A stretch of DNA of 64,000 nucleotides from Palsa-744 sp963734815 (GCA_963734815.1 CAVTIH010000001.1:1178001-1242000), one strand, 5' to 3'. Shown: positions 37,338 through 46,515, counted from the first letter of the stretch. Notes: generated from the sequence alone by a model not told the origin. Translations and numbers: made by a program.

Positions 37338-38779
37338 GCGGCCGTCGCGAACGCCGCCAGGCGCGCCTTGATGAGCGGGCCGCGCGGATGGAGCACCGTG
37401 CGCGGCGAGGGAGTCTGCGGCGTGAACTATCCCAGCGCGCAACGGGCGGCCTGGGGCGGCTGGTGCGCGCGGGGGAGCGCGCCGGGCATCAGGTGTCAAC
37501 GGCACATTTTCAGGCGGCGTACCCCGCGGTCGCGGAGGCGGGTCTCGGCGCGCGGGGTGTGTATATCGGCTCGGATCTGCACGGCGGCTCGTTTGTGTAT
37601 GACCCTTGGTTGCTCTACCAGCGTGGGGTGCTGTCGATCGCGAACACGATCGTGTTGGGGATGCCGGACAAGGGCAAGAGCTCGCTGACGAAGAGCTGGC
37701 TGTACCGCTCCCGCGTGTTCGGGCGTCGCTGTGAGATCATCGACCCGAAGGGCGAGTACGGCGAGCTCATACACGCCCTCGGCGGGGTCGTGCTGCGCCT
37801 GGAGCCCGGCGGCGAAACACGGCTGAACCCGCTCACACGGATCGGTACCCCGGAGATGCGGGAGGGTCTGCTGCTCGCGGTTGCGCACGCGATGCTCGCC
37901 CGCCCGCTCGGACAGGCCGAGGCCGTCGGTGTCGTCGAGGCCTTGGCGGCAGCCGACGAGCAAACCACCGGGGAGGTGTGCGTCGGGCACGTCGTCGAGC
38001 AGCTGCGTGACCCCGCGACCCGCGTCACCAGGGCGCTCGACCTGACCCACCAGACTGCACGCGAGCACCTGCGTGAAGTCGCGCTTGCGTTGATGCGTCT
38101 CTGCCACGGGCCGCTGCGGGGCATGTTCGACGCGCCGACCAGCCACGGCGAGAACGTGTGGGACGCCCCCGCGCTCTCACTGGACATCTCCAAGGTGGCG
38201 GCGGGCAGTGCGACATCGGATCTCGCGTTGGCGATCACGATGGTTTGCGCGACCGCGTTCCTCGACGCGAAGCGGATGCGCCGCACACAGGAAGCACAAG
38301 CCGCCGGCCGGGAAGCCGAGAAGACGATCAGGGTCAGCGACGAGGGGTGGCGCGCACTACCGATCGCAGGCTTGGGCGCCTACTACCAGGCCGCATTCAA
38401 GCTGGGCCGTGCGACCGGGGTGCAGCACTGGATGGTGCTCCACCGCCTCACCGACCTCGACGCCGCCGGTGACCACGGCACCCGCCAGCAGGCACTCGCC
38501 AAGGGCCTGCTCGCGGAGACCGGGACGGTCGTCGTGTACCGCCAGCACCCCGAGGAGACCCAGCGGGCGAGAGCGTCGCTCGGGCTCTCCACCACGGAGG
38601 CGCAGCGCATCGGGCACTACCCGCAGGGTGTCGCGCTGTGGCGGATCGGCGGGCGCTCCTACGAGGTGCGCCACGTCCGCTCCCAGCGCGAGCGCGCACT
38701 CACCGCGACCGACACCGCGATGGCGCCACGCGAACCACTCCCCGCCCCGCAACACACCCCGCTGGGAGCACCGGCGTGA
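37334..38779 (+). CDS. VirB4-like T4SS ATPase
   Basis: 481 residues from GTG 37334 (GTGA overlap with the preceding stop). Walker A is LGMPDKGKSSLTKSWLYR (~115), followed by CEIIDPKGEYGELI, typical of VirB4/TraC ATPases. A Walker B-like strand is IRVSDEGWRALPIAG, and a C-terminal arginine-finger region includes GLLAETGTVVVYRQ. VirB4 proteins power assembly of the conjugative channel. The N-terminal VirB4 half seems to be supplied by the preceding SCO6880-type protein. Intact. Confidence 0.85.
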   Translation: MSGRRERRQARLDERAARMEHRARRGSLRRELSQRATGGLGRLVRAGERAGHQVSTAHFQAAYPAVAEAGLGARGVYIGSDLHGGSFVYDPWLLYQRGVLSIANTIVLGMPDKGKSSLTKSWLYRSRVFGRRCEIIDPKGEYGELIHALGGVVLRLEPGGETRLNPLTRIGTPEMREGLLLAVAHAMLARPLGQAEAVGVVEALAAADEQTTGEVCVGHVVEQLRDPATRVTRALDLTHQTAREHLREVALALMRLCHGPLRGMFDAPTSHGENVWDAPALSLDISKVAAGSATSDLALAITMVCATAFLDAKRMRRTQEAQAAGREAEKTIRVSDEGWRALPIAGLGAYYQAAFKLGRATGVQHWMVLHRLTDLDAAGDHGTRQQALAKGLLAETGTVVVYRQHPEETQRARASLGLSTTEAQRIGHYPQGVALWRIGGRSYEVRHVRSQRERALTATDTAMAPREPLPAPQHTPLGAPA

Positions 38780-40446
38780 ACAACACCCGCACACACCCCG
38801 CGACCATCACGGGGAGCGCCAGCGTGAGCGGCCCGCACGTACTGCACCCCGCTGGGCATGTGCTCGTCGGGCCGCCGCCGACGGCGCTCTACCTCCTGGG
38901 GTTGCTGGCGCTGCTCGCCGGCGCGGTGGTCCTTCTCACGCGCAGATCCCGTCATGGAAAGGGCGCACGCGCGGCGCGGTTCGCCACTCGCGGCGAGCTC
39001 GACGCGCTCCGCGTATGCGACCCCGAGCCCGGCCGGGTGACGCTCGGCGTCCACCACAGCGCGACGATCGCCGCCGAGCCGCGTGCATCGGTGATGGTGC
39101 TCGGCCCCTCGCAGTCGGGCAAGACGACCGGGATCGTCGTACCCGCGCTGTTGGAGTGGTCGGGCCCCGCGCTGTCCACATCGGTGAAGAGCGACGTCGT
39201 GCACGACACCCACACCGCCAGGGCCGCGCGGGGCGAGGTCCGGATCTTCGACCCGACCAGCTGCACCGGGCTGCCACACACCGCGTGGTCGCCGATCCTC
39301 GCCTCACGGACATGGGAAGGCGCACGTCGCACCGCCGCAAGGCTCCTCGGTGTCGGCGACCAGGGCGCCGCGAGTAACGCCGATGAGACATTCTGGAGGC
39401 CCGCCGGCTCGCGGTTTCTCGCGCCGCTGCTGCTCGCCGCCGCGCACGGCGACCTGACGATGCGCGAGATCCTCGCCTGGATCGCAACAACAGGCGAAGA
39501 CGAACCAACCGAGCTGCTCGAGACCAGCCGCTCCCCCGGTGCGCAACCCGCGCTGCAGGCGCTGCGATCGGTATGGGAAGCCGACGCGCGCTTTCGCTCA
39601 AGCCTATTGCAGACGATCGCGACCGCGCTCGACCCGTGGCAGGAGCCCACGATCGCCGCGGCAACGATGGGCGACAGCACGATCACCCCCAGCTGGCTGC
39701 TCGACGGGCCGAACACCCTCTACCTGATCGCGCCCGCCGACGACCAGCGCCGCCTACGCGGCCTCTTCACCGCACTCGTCGCCGACATCACTGCCGGTGC
39801 GTTCGAGCGCTCCACTCAAACCGGCAAACCGATCGACCCCGCGCTGCTGCTCGCGCTGGACGAGGCGGCGAACATCGCGCCGCTACCGAACCTCGACGAG
39901 ATCGCCTCCACCGGCCCCGGACAGGGCGTGCAGCTCCTCACCGTCCTTCAGAACATCAGCCAGGCATCGGACCGCTGGGGCCGCGACCGCGCGGAAACGA
40001 TCATCGCCAACCACCGCGCCAGGCTCTTCACCCCCGGGATCGGCGACCGCGCGACCCTCGAATACCTCAACCACACCCTCGGCGAGGAAGAGATCACCCG
40101 CGTCTCAACCCACCGCCCAGGCCCCCTGCGGCCAGGCTCACGGACGATCAGCAGCGACTTCCGCGCGCTCGCGACCCCCAACCGCGTCCGCCAATCCGAC
40201 CCCGACACCGCGCTGCTGATCTACGGACGCCTCGCGCCCGCATGGCTACGGCTGCGCCCCTGGTACGCGCACCCCACCCTGCGCGCCCTCGCACAAGGCA
40301 AACCCACACCAAACCGGACACCGCACCGCGCGCTCCAGCTCCTACGCGACTTCCCCCGCACCCCTCACTTCGGCCGCGCTGCCCGGCGGCGTGCCGAGGC
40401 ACATCAGTCACATCAACACAACGACCCTCAAGGAGGGATCACATGA
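38776..40446 (+). CDS. VirD4/TraG-type coupling protein
   Basis: 556 residues from GTG 38776, overlapping the preceding stop. One N-terminal membrane helix (TALYLLGLLALLAGAVVLL) is followed by Walker A VLGPSQSGKTTGIVVPALLE, then SVKSDVVHDT and IFDPTSC, and Walker B PALLLALDEAANIAPLPNLD. A Gln/Asn sensor segment (QLLTVLQNISQASDRWGRDR) and ETIIANHRARLF complete the TraG core. Coupling proteins hand the relaxase-DNA complex to the channel. Arrangement VirB4 then VirD4 with gene overlaps is typical for actinobacterial ICEs. Intact. Confidence 0.9.
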   Translation: MNNTRTHPATITGSASVSGPHVLHPAGHVLVGPPPTALYLLGLLALLAGAVVLLTRRSRHGKGARAARFATRGELDALRVCDPEPGRVTLGVHHSATIAAEPRASVMVLGPSQSGKTTGIVVPALLEWSGPALSTSVKSDVVHDTHTARAARGEVRIFDPTSCTGLPHTAWSPILASRTWEGARRTAARLLGVGDQGAASNADETFWRPAGSRFLAPLLLAAAHGDLTMREILAWIATTGEDEPTELLETSRSPGAQPALQALRSVWEADARFRSSLLQTIATALDPWQEPTIAAATMGDSTITPSWLLDGPNTLYLIAPADDQRRLRGLFTALVADITAGAFERSTQTGKPIDPALLLALDEAANIAPLPNLDEIASTGPGQGVQLLTVLQNISQASDRWGRDRAETIIANHRARLFTPGIGDRATLEYLNHTLGEEEITRVSTHRPGPLRPGSRTISSDFRALATPNRVRQSDPDTALLIYGRLAPAWLRLRPWYAHPTLRALAQGKPTPNRTPHRALQLLRDFPRTPHFGRAARRRAEAHQSHQHNDPQGGIT

Positions 40447-40811
40447 ACAGCATCAACATCACCGGCCGCCTCACCCAAGACCCCGAGCTGCGCGCGCTAC
40501 CAAGCGGCGACCCCGTCTGCAAGCTCCGCCTCGCCGTCGACGGTCTCGCACCCAGCCGCGAGACCGGGTACATCAACGTCACCTGCTTCGGCAACAGCGG
40601 CGAGGCCGCCGCACGCGTCCTCGCCAAAGGCTGGCTCGTCGCAGTCAGCGGGCGCCTGGAGTACCAGGTATGGGAAACCCGCGAGGGAGCCAAGCGTCAC
40701 GACTACGGCATCGTCGGCAACGTCGAGTTCCTCGCCGCCCCCCTCGGAAGCGACACGGAGACAGCTGAGCCGCAAGAGGAGCAGCCCGAAGAGGTGGCGG
40801 CCGCGGCCTGA
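40443..40811 (+). CDS. ssb: Single-stranded DNA-binding protein
   Basis: 122 residues from ATG 40443, behind a strong AAGGAGGGA site. An OB fold of the SSB family: MNSINITGRLTQDPELRALP, KLRLAVDG, ETGYINVTCFGNSGEAAARV, LAVSGRLEY-like VAVSGRLEYQVWETREG and VGNVEFLA. A short acidic tail (QEEQPEEVAAAA) lacks the DIPF end of chromosomal SSB. Element-encoded SSBs protect the transferred strand. It follows the coupling-protein gene with a 4-bp overlap. Confidence 0.92.
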   Translation: MNSINITGRLTQDPELRALPSGDPVCKLRLAVDGLAPSRETGYINVTCFGNSGEAAARVLAKGWLVAVSGRLEYQVWETREGAKRHDYGIVGNVEFLAAPLGSDTETAEPQEEQPEEVAAAA

Positions 40812-40824
40812 CACCGCCCCCCGC

Positions 40825-40868
40825 GGGAGGGGCGCCCGGCTCTCCCTCCCCAGCCGCGCGCCCCTCCC
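40825..40868 (+). terminator. Strong GC hairpin after ssb
   Basis: GGGAGGGGCGC (40825-40835) pairs perfectly over 11 bp with GCGCCCCTCCC (40858-40868), starting 14 bp after the ssb stop. There is no T tract; in this GC-rich group it may still terminate or attenuate the transfer operon. Confidence 0.5.
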
Positions 40869-40890
40869 GCTCGCCCGCAACAGCAGACGG

Positions 40891-41454
40891 GTGGCGGACC
40901 AGGCTCGACGCAAACGCCCAAGGGCACGGCCGACGGTGAAGCCTCAATGCAGCGCGCCGACCGGTGATAGACGCCGCCGAAGAGACCCGTTCGCGCAACC
41001 GCTCGATCACGCACTCGAACGGCTGCGAGCGCACGGCCTCCCCTACAAGGGGGACGAGCGCCACCTATCCACCTGGCACGCAGTCTGTCCGTTCTGTCGG
41101 GTGCCCAACTGGACGCTCACGCTCCGCGAGCACGGCTACGGCGGGTCGATCGCGCTCCAATGCGCGGCCGGCTGCGCCGAGACCGAGATCGAGGACACGC
41201 TCGAGCGAGACCCAGCCGACACTCGAATCGAAGCCGCCGACATCAGAGCCGCACGGGCGCTCGAACTAGCCGAACAAGCAAGAGACCTCGCCACACGGGC
41301 ACTCGCACTCGTCACCCGGGGACTTGATGACCCATCGCCCACCAGGCAACGAGACGGCAGTGTGAGCGACCCGCCGACTCGCTCCCGTCACCCTCGACAG
41401 AGAGACCGGCCGTCAGCGTTCGAAGTTGAACTCCCTGACGGCATCGGCCTGTGA
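40891..41454 (+). CDS. Zinc-finger (CHC2 primase-like) small protein
   Basis: 187 residues from GTG 40891 (a GTG at 40936 is also possible). The central part resembles the primase zinc-binding domain: RLRAHGLPYKGDERHLSTWH, then CPFCRVPNWTLTLREHG and ALQCAAGC, giving a CxxC...CxxxC set. The rear is helical (LELAEQARDLATRALALV) with a basic Pro-rich tail. It may bind the single-stranded DNA of the element together with SSB; no primase catalytic domain is present. Confidence 0.6.
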   Translation: MADQARRKRPRARPTVKPQCSAPTGDRRRRRDPFAQPLDHALERLRAHGLPYKGDERHLSTWHAVCPFCRVPNWTLTLREHGYGGSIALQCAAGCAETEIEDTLERDPADTRIEAADIRAARALELAEQARDLATRALALVTRGLDDPSPTRQRDGSVSDPPTRSRHPRQRDRPSAFEVELPDGIGL

Positions 41455-41607
41455 ACCTTCCTTGGATACAGACCGCACCGGCGACACCGAACTGGGAACG
41501 TCCTGCGCGCTCGGCATCTGCGCGGACTGCACACCCTGCGCTCCCTCTTCGCCTGTTCCCGCAGCAGCCGGCGAGCCAGAGGCGCCGCTGTCGGCCAGGA
41601 CCGCCTC

Positions 41608-43311
41608 CTACGGCAACATTGCTCTTGCGATCGTGAACTTAAGTGTGCTGGCGGGCGAGTGTCCCGCGGCGTCCGTCGCAGTAATCTCGAGCGTGTAGCT
41701 GCCGGGCTTGAGCTTGTTCGAGGGCGAGAGGCGACCTTGGAAGTTAACCTGATTCTCACCCGCATGGCCTGTAAGGGAGAGTTCGTCAAGCGTCACTGTG
41801 CGCTTGCAGCCGTGTCTGTCTTGGTTCTTCTTCGCAGGGGCGACACACTTGTGATTCACCTCCTGTCCGTCCTGCGATTGCGCGAAGGTCAGAGTCACGC
41901 TCGCCGGCTCGTTGAGCGTAAACGAGAATGTGGTTCCGAGCGGAGGGAGCTTCCGCCTACGTGCAAGGTTCACGATCGCGTTACCCTCACGCCAGCGACT
42001 GTGTGACTGGGTGACATCCGTGACGATCGGCGGAGTTGAGGTAGGGGCGGGAACAGTCGGCGGCCCGGCGCTGAGGACCGGTTCGTCTGGTGGGTAGCTT
42101 GACGTATAGATCTCGGCTGTGTTCAGGCTGGGCATGGGAATCGGAGCGAAATCGCCGCCCGTCACCAGGACTCCGCCGCCGGGCAGAGACGTGGCGGTGT
42201 GCCACATGCCGGTCGTGACCGGCGTCGTAAACGTCCATGTGTTCGTGGCCGGTTCATACACTTCGGCGCTGCTGGCGCCACAGCAGTCACCCGAGCCGCC
42301 ATGTCCCAGACAGCCTTCTCCGCCGCCGCAATCGCTGCCGCCCGCTACGAGGACATCTCCGTCGGGCAGAAGGTTCGCGGAGTGCCCCGCGCGTTCCACG
42401 TTCATGGGTGCAAGCACGCTCCAGGTGTTTGTTTGGGGATCGTAGAGTTCGACACCAGCGACAGCGTCGTGGCCGAACCCGCCGGTCTGGATTTGATTCA
42501 CCCCGCCCGTCACGAGCACGTCGCCGTCCTCCAGCACAGTCGCGGTCTCCTGCGCGCGAACCTGATGCATCGGTGCCACGCTGCTCCAGGTATTTGTGGC
42601 GGGGCCATACTCTTCGGCGCTGTTGAGTACGGTGTAGTGAATTTCGACTACCCCGAAAGAGGTCTCTTCCCAGGTATCCCCGCCGATGAACAGGACATTG
42701 CCATTGGGCAACAGCACAGAAGCCTCGCCTTCCCAAGTCTGTTTGGGAGCGGTCTGTTGGGGTGCGGCAGCGGCGCGCCAGCTGTTTGACGCCGGGTCGT
42801 AGACAGCGGCCCCCCGGCTGGCGCCGTACGATTCAGGACCGAACCGGCCCAGCAACAGCACTTCGCCGCTCTGGAGCACAGTCATGCTCTGAACTTCCTG
42901 AAGTTCAGGCGGCGCCGAGATCGCCCTCCACGTATTGCTTGCAGGGTTGTACAGTTCCGCGGTCTTTGGGTGTTCGCGCGGTTCGCCTGCTTCATCCCCG
43001 CCGACGACCAGCACGTCTTCATCCGCCAACAGCACAGCCACCTGGTAGGAGCGCCCTACGAGCATCGGTGCTGCCGCAGCCCAGGTATCCGACGCTGGAT
43101 CGAAGACTTCAGCCAGATCAACGTTGCCAGGAGCGGTGTAGCCACCAGCGAAAAGGACCTTTCCATCGTGTAGCAGCGTCGCGGTTGGTCCCTCGCGAGT
43201 CGGAGTCAGTGGTGCTGCAGGAAACCACGTATCGGCCTGCCCTGCCGCCGGAGACAGCACCATCAAGAATGCCACCACCAGCGCGACACAGGCTCCTTGG
43301 TCGCGAGCCAT
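41608..43311 (-). CDS. Secreted kelch-repeat beta-propeller protein
   Basis: 567 residues from ATG 43311, behind GGTGGGGGG; a longer frame starts at 43344. Signal peptide GACVALVVAFLMVLSPAAGQ. At least six kelch units follow of the type ATLLHDGKVLFAGGY...AEVFDPASDTWAAAAPM and DGDVLVAGG...ELYDPQTNTWSVLAPM. A C-terminal Ig-like strand domain has ASVTLTFAQSQDGQEVNHKC, CKRTVTLDELSLTGHAGENQ and YTLEITATDAAGHS. Probably an extracellular binding or enzyme-like propeller. It is opposite to the transfer genes and is cargo between the ssb module and the right end of element A. Confidence 0.82.
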   Translation of the reverse strand: MARDQGACVALVVAFLMVLSPAAGQADTWFPAAPLTPTREGPTATLLHDGKVLFAGGYTAPGNVDLAEVFDPASDTWAAAAPMLVGRSYQVAVLLADEDVLVVGGDEAGEPREHPKTAELYNPASNTWRAISAPPELQEVQSMTVLQSGEVLLLGRFGPESYGASRGAAVYDPASNSWRAAAAPQQTAPKQTWEGEASVLLPNGNVLFIGGDTWEETSFGVVEIHYTVLNSAEEYGPATNTWSSVAPMHQVRAQETATVLEDGDVLVTGGVNQIQTGGFGHDAVAGVELYDPQTNTWSVLAPMNVERAGHSANLLPDGDVLVAGGSDCGGGEGCLGHGGSGDCCGASSAEVYEPATNTWTFTTPVTTGMWHTATSLPGGGVLVTGGDFAPIPMPSLNTAEIYTSSYPPDEPVLSAGPPTVPAPTSTPPIVTDVTQSHSRWREGNAIVNLARRRKLPPLGTTFSFTLNEPASVTLTFAQSQDGQEVNHKCVAPAKKNQDRHGCKRTVTLDELSLTGHAGENQVNFQGRLSPSNKLKPGSYTLEITATDAAGHSPASTLKFTIARAMLP

Positions 43312-43776
43312 CCCCCCACCCCTATTTGTCGGCCATACTCTCATCAGTTGGAATCCGGGAGCTTACAACATCCGCGCGATCATGCTCGTGTTCGGGGGGA
43401 TCATCCACGTGCGTCGGTGCGCCACACAGCCGCCCGGGCGCGGGGCCTCCATGCCCCGCGACGAAGCGCGACCGCGCCACGCCAGCGCAAAAGGCAAGTT
43501 ACCGTCGATCGTCCGCCGCTCCCCAACCAGGCTGGCGCCTGGCCGGGGGCCCCGACTGCGGCGGAGCGCAGTCCCCCGGCCCCCGTCCGCGGGGTAGCGT
43601 GGCACACCCTGTCAACCCACAAGGGGTGTGACAGGGTGTGCGGCGGGAACCGGGCCGGGGGCCAGCCGACTGCTCGATCGACGGATGGGATCACCCAGCG
43701 GGCACCGGGTACCCCGCGGGCGATGCGCCCTGGGCGCTGGTCCACTCGAAAGATCGATGAGGCAGAGCGCCCCAGG
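43312..43776. other. Noncoding interval with structured element copy 2
   Basis: No gene supported. It contains the second structured element (43436-43689) and, beyond it, GC-rich sequence up to the end of the minus-strand membrane gene. Confidence 0.5.
43436..43689 (-). repeat. Structured noncoding element, copy 2
   Basis: Direct copy of 1221-1471. Hairpin 1: CGCGGGGC (43439-43446), loop CTCCAT, GCCCCGCG (43453-43460). The second pair from the loop is G-C where copy 1 has C-G. Hairpin 2 keeps CCAGGC-TGGC-GCCTGG, but two outer pairs become A/C mismatches on plus, G-U pairs on minus. Outer stem: CCGGCCCCCG (43576-43585) with CGGGGGCCAG (43656-43665), again a G-U on minus only. The inner 12-bp stem CACACCCTGTCA/TGACAGGGTGTG (43603-43614/43629-43640) is unchanged. 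Ends at the shared CGATCGACGGATGGG. Confidence 0.75.
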
Positions 43777-44563
43777 TCAGTGTTCGAAACCGAACTCGCT
43801 GTAGCCGCCACCTGCGGAGCGTGCCTTCGGCGTCGCATCAGCCCTCGGAGCACCGGGCGAGGAGGACACCGTAGTCGTAGTCTGCGACGTGCTGTTATGG
43901 GCTGGTTCTTCCGCGGCCGCCCCGAAGGATGTCGAAGGGGGCGTCGAAACCTCTTGGACGGTAGCCGGCGCGCCCGCGCTGATGCTCGCGGGTGCGGACT
44001 CGCCGACGGCCGGGGCGGTCTTGGCCGCGGGATGTGTAGCGGTGGCAGGGTGGGTGTGCCGATCGTGTGTGCTGTGCGGACGGCGCGCGGCGGCGGCGTC
44101 TGTGCGATGGGAAACCGTCGAGTGCGGTTTGACGCTTCCATGTGTGGAGCGGGCCGGCGCCCGCCCGCTTGAGGCTGAGGCGCCCGCGTGTGGGCTGCCG
44201 CGGTCGGCCTGGGCGAGGAGACCGCCGACGACGAGCGCCAGGGCGACGAGGGCGAGCGCGGCCACCCCGACTGCCGCTGGCATGAGCGCCCACCGCTCCG
44301 CCCGGCCCCTGTGGATGGGCGCCGGGGGCAGGGGCGTCGGCGGACCACACAGACTCGGGTATCGGGCGGCGGCGCAGCTCGGTCGTCGGCTGATCCCACA
44401 CGGAGCGCTCAGTGGCCGCTGGCGGCTCGCGCGGCGGGGCGAGGACCTCCCTTGGTCTGTGATCGGGGCTCCGCGGTGGGGCGATCGGGCCGGCGCGTCG
44501 GCGCAAAGGGATGATCTGCGCGACCATCTCCCCATCACCGTCGCCGTCGCGTGGCGGGGTCAT
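43777..44563 (-). pseudogene. Single-pass membrane protein ending in EFGFEH, frameshifted
   Basis: The start ATG 44563 follows GGAGAGG. The first frame gives MVAQIIPLRRR and SVWDQPTTELRRRPIPESVW, a cytoplasmic Pro/Arg-rich start. The membrane helix (MPAAVGVAALALVALALVVG), the Ser/Thr/Pro-rich outer part and the end SAGGGYSEFGFEH are in another frame. The shift must lie between 44290 and 44345, a stretch with runs of G and C. Similar short proteins with a FGFE ending occur in Solirubrobacterales genomes as far as I recall; function unknown. Divergent from the HTH gene at 44640. Confidence 0.6.
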
Positions 44564-44594
44564 CGTTCCTCTCCGCATTCCTGCCATCGTTGCT

Positions 44595-44636
44595 CTATCA
44601 TACGCCCTATCATGCGTAGATCGTTTTGCTTATTTG
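44595..44636. promoter_or_regulatory. Divergent control region with CTATCAT repeats and TTTTGC-TATTTGG motif
   Basis: CTATCAT occurs at 44595-44601 and 44607-44613, spaced 12 bp. On the minus strand it gives TATGATAG, a possible -10 for the leftward gene. CGTTTTGCTTATTTG (44622-44636) ends 3 bp before the ATG at 44640. The short distance suggests an operator, or a start further downstream. Confidence 0.45.
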
Positions 44637-44639
44637 TCG

Positions 44640-44951
44640 ATGGCTGAGCAGCAGATCTTGACCGTTCCCCAGGTCGCCGAGGAGCTCCAGGTGACCTCGC
44701 AGACGATCCGCAACTGGATCGACAGCGGGACGCTGCCTGCGGCGAAGATCGGCCGCTCCTTCCGGATCAAGCGCGAGCACGTCGATGCGCTGCTCGCACG
44801 CGCACAGGCCGACAGCAGCTCGCTGGCGACGCGCCGTGATCTCTGGGCGCCAGAGACCCTCGGGCTGCCCCACCGCCGCCGCGCAGCGGAGAAGCCAGCG
44901 TCGGTGTGGGACGAGACCGGCGCCCCAGTCGCGCCGTCCAAGCGCCCATAA
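44640..44951 (+). CDS. Excisionase-family (HTH_17) DNA-binding protein
   Basis: 103 residues from ATG 44640. The N-terminal ~55 residues are a MerR/excisionase-type winged helix: LTVPQVAEELQVTSQTIRNW, IDSGTLPAAKIGRSFRIKRE and HVDALLARA. The rest is a basic Pro-rich tail. Could act as a recombination directionality factor or a regulator of the transfer genes. It has the shared AT-rich motif at its start. A 270-bp gap with no gene follows. Confidence 0.75.
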   Translation: MAEQQILTVPQVAEELQVTSQTIRNWIDSGTLPAAKIGRSFRIKREHVDALLARAQADSSSLATRRDLWAPETLGLPHRRRAAEKPASVWDETGAPVAPSKRP

Positions 44952-45223
44952 GCGCCTGCTGGGCGCGCGAGCCACCAAAGCGGCTGTCGAGCCGCGGCAC
45001 GTCCCTGCAGCGGGGGTGTTCGACGCGAGTGGCGTTGGAAGGATCCCTTCGGGCTCCGAACCATCGGCGCGACGCTCCCCTCCCGGCCGGACGAGGCGCG
45101 CCTCGCTGCCTCCAGCATACCCGTTCTCGGGGCGTTTCAACATATCTGAGCCGGCGAGCGCTACGAGCGCGTCGGCGTGGCAGGCCGGCCTTGGGGGATA
45201 CGGGTTGGTGAGTGGGCGCCCGC

Positions 45224-45688
45224 TCAGGCGGAGCGACGCGAGCGGGCGCGGGGGCGCTGGCCGCTGGTCTTGTCTTCGCGCTCGATCGCCTCGGCCAGGT
45301 CAGTGGCAGCGTCGGCGAGCTCGTCGTAGGCGCGGGCGACCTCGAGCATGTTCTGACCGGTCGCGGCGTTGTTCAGCTGCCGCACGGCTTCGTCAAAGCG
45401 CTGCCAGAGCCCCTCGGGCCCGCGGCGCCCGGTACCGGGCTGCAGCTCATACGGCGGGTGTGGCTCGGCAGCGCGATGGGGCGGCCAGTCAAAGCCCGCG
45501 GTGTCCGCTGCGCGACAGGCCTGGGCCTCCGCCCGGGCAGCCTGCGCGAGACCACCAAGGCGAGTGCTGAAGCCGAGATCCGGCGGCGCGAGACGGTGCG
45601 CCTCAAGCGCGCTACGCCATCCATCGAGCGCGTCCCGGAAGTCGCTTAGTACACGCTCCTCATCGCTGATGCTGCTAGTTGTGTTCAT
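45224..45688 (-). CDS. Small helical protein of unknown function
   Basis: 154 residues from ATG 45688. Mostly helical: LSDFRDALDGWRSALEAHRL, LGGLAQAARAEAQACRAADT, FDEAVRQLNNAATGQNMLEV and ARAYDELADAATDLAEAIER, ending in a basic tail. No family recognised. It diverges from the excisionase gene at 45815 and the region between carries the AT-rich motif. Confidence 0.55.
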   Translation of the reverse strand: MNTTSSISDEERVLSDFRDALDGWRSALEAHRLAPPDLGFSTRLGGLAQAARAEAQACRAADTAGFDWPPHRAAEPHPPYELQPGTGRRGPEGLWQRFDEAVRQLNNAATGQNMLEVARAYDELADAATDLAEAIEREDKTSGQRPRARSRRSA

Positions 45689-45774
45689 TTGCTCATCGTA
45701 GGTGCTGCACGCGAGCGTGTCAAGGGCAAGATCAGAGCGAAGAGGACGACGGGCATGCTTAACTTTAGATCATT

Positions 45775-45798
45775 GTTGTTTGGCTTATTTGGTATACT
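45775..45798 (+). promoter_or_regulatory. Shared motif and -10 box before excisionase gene
   Basis: GTTGTTTGGCTTATTTGG (45775-45792) runs into TATACT (45793-45798), a good -10 hexamer, 16 bp before the ATG at 45815. No Shine-Dalgarno sequence is visible, so a short-leader transcript is likely. Confidence 0.55.
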
Positions 45799-45814
45799 CA
45801 GCGGCGTTTCGGAT

Positions 45815-46132
45815 ATGGCGAGACCGCTCCCCGATACCGACCCGGTAAGGCCAGATGGCGTCGCGCTCGCCCTCGCGCTCGATGTGCCCGGCGAGGTGGT
45901 CGAGCGGATTGCTCAGCGCGCCGCGGCGATCGTGGTCGAGCACGAGGCGCCGGGCGCTTCACCCTGGCTGACGGTCGGCGAAGCAGCGGAGTACCTCCGC
46001 TGCCCCAAGTCGAGGCTCTACAGCCTCGTGAGCGCCGGCCGGATCCCGTTCGTGAAGGATGGCTCCAGGACACTATTCAGCCGCGGCGAGCTGGACACAT
46101 GGCTTCACAACGGGGGCGGCAAGCGGCCATGA
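45815..46132 (+). CDS. Excisionase-type HTH protein of element A
   Basis: 105 residues from ATG 45815. A helical N-terminal half (VPGEVVERIAQRAAAIVVEH) precedes a HTH_17 domain: LTVGEAAEYLRCPKSRLYSL, VSAGRIPFVKDGSRTLFSRG, ELDTWL. It is clearly paralogous to the 51810 protein of element B along its whole length. Located just upstream of the XRE and integrase genes, it is the best candidate for the Xis of element A. Confidence 0.75.
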   Translation: MARPLPDTDPVRPDGVALALALDVPGEVVERIAQRAAAIVVEHEAPGASPWLTVGEAAEYLRCPKSRLYSLVSAGRIPFVKDGSRTLFSRGELDTWLHNGGGKRP

Positions 46133-46192
46133 ATGGACTGCGGCTCTGGTGTGTGGCGGCGGCTGCGGGGCCACAACCGCCAGCTCCACAGC

Positions 46193-46208
46193 GTATCGTT
46201 TATGATAC
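46193..46208. promoter_or_regulatory. Palindromic operator-like site
   Basis: GTATCGTTTATGATAC has matching GTATC/GATAC ends around a 6-bp AT-rich centre. It lies 80 bp before the XRE gene start and overlaps a possible -10 (TATGAT), suggesting autoregulation of the XRE-integrase operon. Confidence 0.45.
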
Positions 46209-46287
46209 TATGCAGGTTGACAACGAGGAGCGCCCCCGCGACGCCGGCAAGCGCCACGGGGGCTGGACACAGGAGGCTCTATCTCCC

Positions 46288-46515
46288 ATGCCAGCAACGA
46301 AGGGTAGCCGCGCACCTGAGCGCGGGCACCGCGTAGCACAGGCCCGCAAGCGAGCGGAACTGACTCAGCCGCAGCTTGCCGAGAAGGTCGGCGTAGGACG
46401 GGCGACGATCGCGCGCATAGAGGCGGATAAGCAGTCGCCGTCAGTCGCGCTCGCGCTGAAGATCGCCCGGGAGCTCGGCGAGCCCGTCGAGACGCTGTTC
46501 GGGGGTGATGAGTGA
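46288..46515 (+). CDS. XRE-family regulator
   Basis: 75 residues from ATG 46288 (GGAGG 10 bp upstream; the frame extends back to ATG 46210). HTH_3 domain: VAQARKRAELTQPQLAEKVG, VGRATIARIEADKQSPSVAL, ending GEPVETLFGGDE. Its TGA overlaps the integrase ATG (TGATG), so regulator and integrase are co-translated. Confidence 0.85.
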   Translation: MPATKGSRAPERGHRVAQARKRAELTQPQLAEKVGVGRATIARIEADKQSPSVALALKIARELGEPVETLFGGDE

